Assembly (NCBI RefSeq): GCF_042682525.1
Contig: NZ_JBHUHP010000001.1
Span: forward strand, 496,001 to 560,000
Direction: 5' to 3'
DNA: 64,000 nt
Origin: Blastococcus_B deserti
GTDB lineage: Bacteria; Actinomycetota; Actinomycetes; Mycobacteriales; Geodermatophilaceae
The notes beneath the pieces were generated by a model. It was not told where the DNA came from. It saw only the letters and a list, made by a program, of their open reading frames with translations, and searched no databases. This document shows positions 40,439-47,215 of this stretch, in pieces. How positions within the stretch are numbered: position 1 is the stretch's first letter; each line of letters opens with the position of its first letter. Position numbers and translations under genes: made by a program.

Positions 40439-41797
40439 CTAGTCCTCCTCGGGCTTCTCCGGATCCGTGCGCTGCTCCGGGTCGTCCGCGGTGAGCCCCG
40501 CGAGTTCGTCGTCGAGACCCTGGCGCGCCACGAAGTCCAGCGGCTCGTCGAGGTCCTCGGAGGTGGGCAGCAGGTCGGGGTGCGACCACAGCCGGTCGCG
40601 GTCGGCCACCCCGTGCTGCTGGCCCATGGCAGCCCACACCGTCGCGGCGTCACGCAGGCGCCGCGGGCGGAGCTCCAGGCCGACCAGCGTGGCGAAGGTC
40701 TGCTCCGCCGGACCGCCCGAAGCCCGGCGCCGCCGCATGGTCTCGGCGAGGGCGGAGTGACCGGGCAGCCGGTCCTTCGCCGCCTCGGCGACCACGGTGT
40801 CGACCCAGCCCTCCACCAGAGCCAGCAGGGTCTCCAGCCGGCGCAGGGCCATCTGCTGCTCGGGGGTCTCCTCCGGCTCGAGGACGCCGCTGCCCAGCAG
40901 CTGCTGGATGCTCTCGGGGTTGCTGGGGTCGATGCCGCCCTCCATCCCGGACATCGCCTCGGTGATCCCGCGCTCGATCGCCTCGCGGTCGATCGTGATG
41001 CCCCGGGCGTAGGCGTGCACGGCGTCCTGCAGCTGCTGGCGCAGCCACGGGACGTGGGCGAACAACCGCTGGGAAGCCGCCTCCCGGAGGGCGAGGAACA
41101 GGCGCACCTCGTCGGCGGGCCGGTCGAGCCCGGCCGCGAAGGCCGCGACGTTCTGCGGCACGAGCACGCCGGTGCCGGCCGGGGCGAGGGGCAGGCCGAC
41201 ATCGGTGCTGGTCACCACCTCGTCGGCGAGCCTGCCGAGGGCCTGGCCGACCTGGGCGCCGAACATCAGCCCGCCCATCCGGCCCATGATCCCGGCGACC
41301 GGCCCGAAGGACATGGCCGCCTCCTGCGGCAGGGCGCTGGTCATGGCGGCCACCACCCGCTCGGCCAGCGGGTCGACGAGGGCTCCCCAGGCCGGCAGCG
41401 TCTGCTCGACCCACTCGACCCGCGACCAGGCGGCGGTGCGCTCGATGCCCGACGGCAGCTCGGTCACCTGGTCGAGCCACAGGTCGGCCAGCCGCAGCGC
41501 CTCGGCGACGGCGGTCCGCTCGGCGTCCGACGACGGCTGGTGGCCGGCCGCGAGCTGGCTGATGGCGCCCTGCCGGGCGAGGTCCCAGTTGACCGGACCG
41601 CCCGACCAGCTCATCAGCTTCTGCAGCTCGGCGAACAGCGGCATCTTGCCGAGCAGGTCCTCGGGCGAGCCACCGCCGGCGATGCCGCCGAACAGGGCGC
41701 CGAGGCCGAACGGATCGCCCGGGTTGCCCCCCTGGCCGGGCTCACGGCGCTCCGGATCGCGGTCGGGCAGTCCGAAGCCGAACGGCACGTCACTCAT
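40439..41797 (-). CDS. Zinc-dependent metalloprotease-like DUF2342 protein
   Basis: The 452-residue product follows the DUF2342 (zincin_2) pattern: SDVPFGFGLPDRDPE start, an Ala/Gly-rich helical domain with MGRMGGLMFGAQVGQALG, the LLALVEGWVDTVV helix where the family carries its putative metal site, and an acidic tail. Actinobacteria carry one or two copies; mycobacteria have one here (Rv3195, recalled). The actual activity is unproven. The ATG used begins the conserved N-terminus; upstream frame extension is not conserved. It is divergent from the PDZ protein gene, with 103 bases between. Confidence 0.83.
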   Translation of the reverse strand: MSDVPFGFGLPDRDPERREPGQGGNPGDPFGLGALFGGIAGGGSPEDLLGKMPLFAELQKLMSWSGGPVNWDLARQGAISQLAAGHQPSSDAERTAVAEALRLADLWLDQVTELPSGIERTAAWSRVEWVEQTLPAWGALVDPLAERVVAAMTSALPQEAAMSFGPVAGIMGRMGGLMFGAQVGQALGRLADEVVTSTDVGLPLAPAGTGVLVPQNVAAFAAGLDRPADEVRLFLALREAASQRLFAHVPWLRQQLQDAVHAYARGITIDREAIERGITEAMSGMEGGIDPSNPESIQQLLGSGVLEPEETPEQQMALRRLETLLALVEGWVDTVVAEAAKDRLPGHSALAETMRRRRASGGPAEQTFATLVGLELRPRRLRDAATVWAAMGQQHGVADRDRLWSHPDLLPTSEDLDEPLDFVARQGLDDELAGLTADDPEQRTDPEKPEED

Positions 41798-41900
41798 GCG
41801 TCCACGGTAGACGCGTGATCTTCGGCCGGGGGCGGGGCCGACGACGGTTGCGCCCTGGGCGGACGGCGTCCTCCAGCTCCGCGACATAGGCTCGCCCGTC

Positions 41901-42923
41901 GTGACCCGTCGGATCGCCGTCCTGACCGCCGGTGTCGTGCTCCTGGTCCTGTTCGGGCTCGTGGGGACGACGCTGCCGGTGCCTTACGTCGCGCAGGTTC
42001 CCGGGCCGACCTTCAACACCCTCGGCGAGTTCGAGGGGGAGCCGATCATCAGCATCGAGGGCCGCGAGCGCAACGACGTCGAGGGCAACCTCAACCTCAC
42101 CACCGTCGGCGTCAGCCGCGGCGGCCTCAGCCTGGTCCAGGCGGTCGTGGGCTGGTTCGACGACGAAGTGAGCATCGTCCCCGAGGAGGCGGTCTACCCG
42201 CCCGACCGGACCGAGGAGGAGACGCGGCGGGCCAACCGCGAGGCGTTCCTGACCTCCGAGCAGGCCGCACAGACGGTGGCGCTGGGCCGGCTGGGGTATC
42301 CGGTGAAGGTGGTCGTGCAGGGCCTGGCCGACGACTCGCCCTCGGAGGGGGCGCTGGAGGAGGGCGACGCCCTCGAGGCGGTCGACGGTGTCCCGACGCC
42401 GGACTCGGAGGCGCTCACCGAAGTTCTCCAGTCGATCCCCGGGGGCTCCTCCGTGACCGTGTCCTACACGCGGCTGGACGAACCGGGCACCGCCACGGTC
42501 ACGACCCGGGCGGCGGAGGACCGCCCCGGGTCGCTGCTGGGCGTCACCATCCTCGAGCAGCCCTCGGCCCCCTTCGACGTCGACATCCAGGTGGAGGACG
42601 TCGGCGGCCCGTCGGCGGGGCTCATGCTGACGCTCGGCATCCTCGACCTGGTGGGGGAGGAGGACCTCACCGAGGGGGCGGTGATCGCCGGCACCGGCAC
42701 CATGGACACCGACGGAAACGTCGGGCCGATCGGCGGGATCCCGCTGAAGATGGTCGCCGCCGAGGAGATCGGCGCGGAGCTGTTCCTGGTGCCCGCCGGG
42801 AACTGCGCCGAGGCCGCTGCCGCACCCGATCCCGGCTTCCCGCTGGCCCGCGTGGCCACGCTCGACGACGCCCTCCGGGCGCTCGACGACTTCACGGCCG
42901 GACGGACCCCGCCCCTGTGCTGA
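41901..42923 (+). CDS. YlbL-family PDZ/Lon-like membrane protease
   Basis: The 340-residue protein has an N-terminal membrane helix (IAVLTAGVVLLVLFGLVGTTL), a PDZ domain (about residues 140-200, EGDALEAVDGVPTPD), and an S16 Lon-type proteolytic domain with Ser238 in GGPSAGLML and Lys283 in GGIPLKMVAA. The 45-residue spacing matches the Lon dyad. YlbL-type proteins are extracytoplasmic serine proteases of unclear substrate. GTG is the start. The downstream UPF0182 gene is separated by 201 bases, and the same pair exists in mycobacteria (Rv3194c-Rv3193c, recalled). Confidence 0.9.
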   Translation: MTRRIAVLTAGVVLLVLFGLVGTTLPVPYVAQVPGPTFNTLGEFEGEPIISIEGRERNDVEGNLNLTTVGVSRGGLSLVQAVVGWFDDEVSIVPEEAVYPPDRTEEETRRANREAFLTSEQAAQTVALGRLGYPVKVVVQGLADDSPSEGALEEGDALEAVDGVPTPDSEALTEVLQSIPGGSSVTVSYTRLDEPGTATVTTRAAEDRPGSLLGVTILEQPSAPFDVDIQVEDVGGPSAGLMLTLGILDLVGEEDLTEGAVIAGTGTMDTDGNVGPIGGIPLKMVAAEEIGAELFLVPAGNCAEAAAAPDPGFPLARVATLDDALRALDDFTAGRTPPLC

Positions 42924-43124
42924 TGCCATGACCACCGGGGCCCTCATCACGGGCCCATGACCACGCAGGGAACCCCGGCGCCCGCCACGCGTTGTGCTGG
43001 GATGACCGGAGGTTCTACCCGCGGGACCGAAGACACCCCGCCCGATCACCCGTCGGGCGACCCCAGGGCCGCAGCCCCGGGTCACCGCACGCCTGCAACA
43101 GCCTGAAATCGAAGGAGAGCGCTC

Positions 43125-46085
43125 GTGGCCATGCGGCCTCCCGTGCCGGTGCCGACCCTGTCGCGCCGCGCGAAGCTGGTCCTCGGCGCCGTCGCCGTAC
43201 TGCTGGTGCTGTTCACCGCGATCGGCACGCTGACCAACGTCTACGTCGACTACCTGTGGTTCGACGAGACCGACTACACCGAGGTCTTCTGGACCGAGCT
43301 CCAGACCCGTGCCCTCCTGTTCGCCGTCGCGGGCGTGGCCACCGGTGGCCTGGTGGCCACGTCGATCTACCTCGCCTACCGCTTCCGGCCCACCTTCCGC
43401 CCGATGTCGCTGGAGCAGCAGAACCTCGAGCGCTACCGGCAGTCGCTGGAGCCGCGGCGGGGCCTGGTGCTGACCGCAGTGGCCGTCGTCCTCGGCCTGT
43501 TCGCCGGGTTCACCGCCCAGGGCAGCTGGCAGACCTGGCTGACCTTCCGCAACAGCACCGACTTCGGGCGGACCGATCCGCAGTTCGGGATCGACCTGTC
43601 CTTCTTCGTCTTCGACTACCCCTTCTACCGGCTGGTGCTGGGCTTCGGCTTCGCGATCGTGCTGCTCGCACTGATCGGGTCGGTCCTGACGCACTACGTG
43701 TTCGGCGGCCTGCGGCTGCAGACGCCGGGCCAGAAGCTGACCGGTGCCGCGCGCGTGCAGCTCTCGGTGCTGCTGGGCCTGTTCGTCGGCCTCAAGGCGG
43801 TGGCCTACTGGTTGGACCGGTACGGGCTGGTCTACTCCGACCGCGGTGAGGTCTTCACCGGCGCCAGCTACACCGACGTCAACGCGCTCCTGGTGCCGAA
43901 GACGATCCTGGTCTTCGTCGCCGCGGTCTGCGCCCTCGCCTTCTTCGCCAACATCGTCGTCCGCAACTTCCTGCTGCCGGCCGCGGCGCTGGTGCTGCTG
44001 CTGATCTCGAGCCTGGTGATCGGCGTGGCGTACCCGGCCATCGTCCAGCAGTTCGTGGTGCGCCCCAGCGCCGACCAGAAGGAAGCGCCCTACATCGAGC
44101 GGGCCATCCAGTCCACGCTCGACGCGTACGGTCTGTCCGAGATCGACTACGTCGAGTACGCGCAGGAGACCACGGGCGACGAGGTCGACACCGAGGCGGT
44201 CAACGCCCAGATCCGCAACGACACCGAGACCGTCCCGAACGCGCGGCTGCTGGACCCGAACGTGCTCTCCGAGACGTTCACCGCCCGCCAGCAGATCCGC
44301 AACGTCTACGGCTTCCCGGAGAAGCTCGACATCGACCGGTACACCATCGACGGCGAGACCCGTGACTACGTCGTCGCGGTCCGGGAGCTCAACACCGAGG
44401 GGCTGTCGGAGAACCAGCAGAGCTGGATCAACCGGCACACGGTCTACACCCACGGCAACGGCTTCGTCGCCGCGCCCGCGAACGAGGTGGTCGCGGGCAC
44501 CGAGGGCGGCGAGCCGAACTTCACCACCCGCGACCTCCCGGTCCGCGGCGAGATCGTCCCCGAGCAGCCGCGCATCTACTACGGCGAGCTGATCCAGCAG
44601 GGCGGGCAGGACGTCTACTCCGTCGTCGGTGCGCCCGAGGGCTCCGAGCCGCGCGAGTTCGACCGGCCGGAGGACGGGTCGGACGAGGGACAGCTCAACA
44701 ACACCTATGACGGCGAGGGTGGCGTCGAGATCGGCAGCTTCTTCCGCCAGCTCACCTTCGCCATCCACTACCGCGAGCGGAACTTCCTGCTCTCCGGCGC
44801 GGTCAACGACGAGTCGAAGGTGCTCTACGTCCGCGACCCGCGCGAACGTGTCGAGAAGGCCGCGCCGTTCCTCGAGGTGGACGGCGACCCGTACCCCGCC
44901 GTGATCGACGGCCGGGTGATGTGGATCCTCGACGGCTACACGACGTCGGACGCCTACCCCTACGCCGAGCCGCGCGACCTCGGGACGACGGCGCAGGACT
45001 CGCTCACCGGGGCGGGGACGACGGCGCTGCCGAACGACCAGTTCAACTACGTCCGCAACTCGGTGAAGGCCACCGTCGACGCCTACGACGGCACGGTGAC
45101 CCTGTACGAGTGGGACAAGGAGGACCCGGTCCTCCAGACCTACCGGAAGGCCTTCCCGGGCACCGTGCAGGACCGGGAGGACATGCCGGAGGAGCTGGTC
45201 TCCCACGTTCGCTACCCGGAGGACCTGTTCAAGCTGCAGCGGGACATCCTCACCCGCTACCACGTGTCCAACCCGGTCGACTTCTACAACCAGAACGACC
45301 GGTGGCAGGTGCCCAACGACCCGACGCAGGACACCGACGAGGCGCAGCCGCCGTACTACATCCTCGCCCAGCGGCCGGGTGACCCGAAGGCGTCCTTCCA
45401 GCTGACCAGTGCGCTGAACGCGTTCAACCGGGAGAACCTGTCCTCGTTCATCTCGGCGTCCAGCGATCCGGAGACCTACGGGGAGATCCAGGTCCTGCGG
45501 TTGCCCGGCAACACGCCGTTCCGTGGCCCGCAGCAGGTGCAGCAGTCCTTCATCACCAACAACCAGGTGCGTCCGGACCTCACGCTGTTCAACAGCCAGG
45601 AGTCCCGAGCGGTGTTCGGCAACCTGCTGACGCTCCCGATCGGCGGCAGCGGGCTGCTCTACGTGGAGCCGCTGTACGTGCAGGGCACGGGAGAGAACTC
45701 CTTCCCGCTGCTGCAGAAGGTGCTGGTCAACTACGGCGACCGGGTCGGGTACGGCGACACCCTGGAGGAGGCGCTCGACCAGGTCTTCGGGGCCGGGGCG
45801 GGCGAGGCCGTCGCCGGGGACGAGGGCACGTCCGTGACCGACGACGAGGACACCGAGCCGACGCAGCCGACGACGCCGGCCCCGCCGGCCGACGGCGGCA
45901 CCTCCGGCAACGCCGCCCTGGACCAGGCCGTGGCCGACATCCAGGCGGCGCTGCAGGCCCTGGAGACCGCCCAGCGCAACGGCGACTTCGCGGCGCAGGG
46001 CCAGGCGCTGGAGGACCTCCAGGCGGCCGTCGAGGCCTACCAGCAGGCGCAGCAGGCCGGCGGTGGACAGACGCCCACGGGCTGA
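43125..46085 (+). CDS. UPF0182 family large membrane protein
   Basis: A 986-residue protein with about seven transmembrane helices in the first 310 residues (for example LVLGAVAVLLVLFTAIGTL and FLLPAAALVLLLISSLVIGV). A 600-residue extracytoplasmic domain rich in conserved Tyr/Asp/Asn follows, then an acidic Pro/Thr tail and a final helix rich in Ala/Gln. UPF0182 is conserved throughout actinobacteria with no known function. The GTG follows GAAGGAGAGC. A terminator hairpin sits directly after the stop, and the tRNA-fMet gene is next. Confidence 0.92.
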   Translation: MAMRPPVPVPTLSRRAKLVLGAVAVLLVLFTAIGTLTNVYVDYLWFDETDYTEVFWTELQTRALLFAVAGVATGGLVATSIYLAYRFRPTFRPMSLEQQNLERYRQSLEPRRGLVLTAVAVVLGLFAGFTAQGSWQTWLTFRNSTDFGRTDPQFGIDLSFFVFDYPFYRLVLGFGFAIVLLALIGSVLTHYVFGGLRLQTPGQKLTGAARVQLSVLLGLFVGLKAVAYWLDRYGLVYSDRGEVFTGASYTDVNALLVPKTILVFVAAVCALAFFANIVVRNFLLPAAALVLLLISSLVIGVAYPAIVQQFVVRPSADQKEAPYIERAIQSTLDAYGLSEIDYVEYAQETTGDEVDTEAVNAQIRNDTETVPNARLLDPNVLSETFTARQQIRNVYGFPEKLDIDRYTIDGETRDYVVAVRELNTEGLSENQQSWINRHTVYTHGNGFVAAPANEVVAGTEGGEPNFTTRDLPVRGEIVPEQPRIYYGELIQQGGQDVYSVVGAPEGSEPREFDRPEDGSDEGQLNNTYDGEGGVEIGSFFRQLTFAIHYRERNFLLSGAVNDESKVLYVRDPRERVEKAAPFLEVDGDPYPAVIDGRVMWILDGYTTSDAYPYAEPRDLGTTAQDSLTGAGTTALPNDQFNYVRNSVKATVDAYDGTVTLYEWDKEDPVLQTYRKAFPGTVQDREDMPEELVSHVRYPEDLFKLQRDILTRYHVSNPVDFYNQNDRWQVPNDPTQDTDEAQPPYYILAQRPGDPKASFQLTSALNAFNRENLSSFISASSDPETYGEIQVLRLPGNTPFRGPQQVQQSFITNNQVRPDLTLFNSQESRAVFGNLLTLPIGGSGLLYVEPLYVQGTGENSFPLLQKVLVNYGDRVGYGDTLEEALDQVFGAGAGEAVAGDEGTSVTDDEDTEPTQPTTPAPPADGGTSGNAALDQAVADIQAALQALETAQRNGDFAAQGQALEDLQAAVEAYQQAQQAGGGQTPTG

Positions 46086-46094
46086 CGCCGGAGT

Positions 46095-46119
46095 GGAGGG
46101 TGCGGGACCCGCGCCCTCC
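46095..46119 (+). terminator. Hairpin terminator after the UPF0182 gene
   Basis: GGAGGGTGCGGG and CCCGCGCCCTCC pair over twelve bases with one G-T wobble and a single-base centre. It starts ten bases after the stop codon. Confidence 0.75.
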
Positions 46120-46154
46120 CCTCCGCTGCCGGCTGGTACAGTGGGTTCTACCGA

Positions 46155-46228
46155 CGCGGGGTGGAGCAGCTCGGTAGCTCGCTGGGCTCATAACCCAGAG
46201 GTCGCAGGTTCGAATCCTGCCCCCGCTA
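46155..46228 (+). tRNA. Initiator tRNA-fMet (CAT)
   Basis: A complete 74-base cloverleaf: acceptor CGCGGGG pairing with CCCCGC, D arm with AGCTCGGTAGCTC, anticodon loop CTCATAA on a stem with three consecutive G-C pairs (GGG/CCC), and T arm GGTTCGAATCC. The unpaired first base (C1 opposite U72) and the three G-C pairs are initiator features. CCA is not encoded; CTACT follows. A TACAGT at 46137-46142 is a likely -10 box. The downstream genes suggest its 3' half is an attachment site. Confidence 0.95.
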
Positions 46229-46257
46229 CTACGCGGACCTGCGATTCCGCAGTTCCG

Positions 46258-46291
46258 GACCGGCCCCTACCGCTCAGCGGAGGGGCCGGTC
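46258..46291 (+). terminator. Terminator after tRNA-fMet
   Basis: The perfect eleven-base arms GACCGGCCCCT and AGGGGCCGGTC have an inner CCGCT/AGCGG stem and are followed by GCGTTTCC. It lies 30 bases beyond the tRNA and is probably its terminator. Confidence 0.8.
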
Positions 46292-46789
46292 GCGTTTCCG
46301 CCCCCGGTGTGGGGCGGCCGATGCTCCGGCGATGCCCCGGCCACTGCGGGGGCGCTGCCCGGGCAGCCGCGGTGCGTCCCCCCGCTGCACCCTCGGCCTG
46401 AGCAGGCCTTCTTCCGCGGCCGCCCGCGCACGGGGGTGCGCACCGGCCGCGCATCTCCGCGGGGGCCCGCCGCGGACACCGGTCGCGGCCGGCGGCTGCG
46501 TTCCTCCCGTTGCGCGTGCGCGGCACGTCGGGCCTCGGCGCTCGGGACCGGCGCCTCGGCGGCCGGTGACGCGGGCGCAGTCGCGACCCGCCCGGCGCGG
46601 AGCGCGTGGACGGCCGCGCTGCTCGCCGGTCCCACCGGGGCCACTGGTGCCCGGCCGGCACGGGAACGCCGCCGGCTGGGCGAGATCCCAACCCGCGGGC
46701 TGCTGGGCGACTGCCGATCTTTCCCCGCTTCGAACGGTGCCGGTCCGCGCCCGCCCATCCCGGGTGGCGCGGACAGGAGAGAGACCGCC
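46292..46789. other. Gene-poor left end of the element
   Basis: About 500 bases of extremely GC-rich sequence in which several frames are open but none has a ribosome site or recognisable protein. It would be expected to hold the left attachment arm and the promoter for the HTH-integrase operon. I could not point to clear arm-type repeats. Confidence 0.4.
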
Positions 46790-47215
46790 ATGAGCACCGC
46801 TACTGTCCCCGTCGAGGGTGAGGAGTGGGTCAGCCGCGCCGACGCCGCCGAGCTCGCGCGCTGCAGCGAGGCCACCATCAAGCGCCTCGAGGGCAAGCAT
46901 GACCTGGAGACAAGGACCGGAGTCAACGGGCAGACCCTGCTACGGCTGGCCGACCTGGTCCGCCTCGGCCGCATCAACCCCGCAGACCTGCCCAGCGGCG
47001 CGACGGCGTCCGGCACCGCCGAGCTGCGCCGCACCCAGGACCAGCTCGTCGCCACCCAGCGGGAGCTCGGCGAGGTCCGTGGCCGGCTCGCGGAGCGCGA
47101 CGCCGTGGTCGCCACCCTCACCGGCCAGGTGAGTGAGAAGGACCGGCAGATTCGCAAGCTGACCGACATCATCGACAGCCTGGGTCTCGCGCTGTGCGAG
47201 AAGGCCGCCCGATGA
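46790..47215 (+). CDS. MerR-like HTH and coiled-coil protein (possible directionality factor)
   Basis: The 141-residue protein begins with an excisionase/MerR-type winged HTH (WVSRADAAELARCSEATIKR) followed by a VNGQTLLRLADLVRLG wing. It ends in a long coiled coil (RTQDQLVATQRELGEVRGRL and onward). A GGACAGGAGAGA site precedes the ATG. Its stop overlaps the start of the integrase gene (ATGA), the usual position of an excisionase or regulator in integrative elements. The coiled coil suggests it acts as a dimer or higher oligomer. Function is inferred from position and HTH. Confidence 0.75.
   Translation: MSTATVPVEGEEWVSRADAAELARCSEATIKRLEGKHDLETRTGVNGQTLLRLADLVRLGRINPADLPSGATASGTAELRRTQDQLVATQRELGEVRGRLAERDAVVATLTGQVSEKDRQIRKLTDIIDSLGLALCEKAAR

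Noticed and set aside
41790..45263. A 1157-codon open frame antisense to UPF0182 and the PDZ protein
   Set aside because: The composition is Val/Asp/Gly/Arg repeats typical of complement reading of GC-rich genes. The sense genes are well-known families.
46307..46789. N-terminal extension of the HTH gene through the element's left end
   Set aside because: The extension is low-complexity, and a strong ribosome site sits directly before the ATG at 46790.
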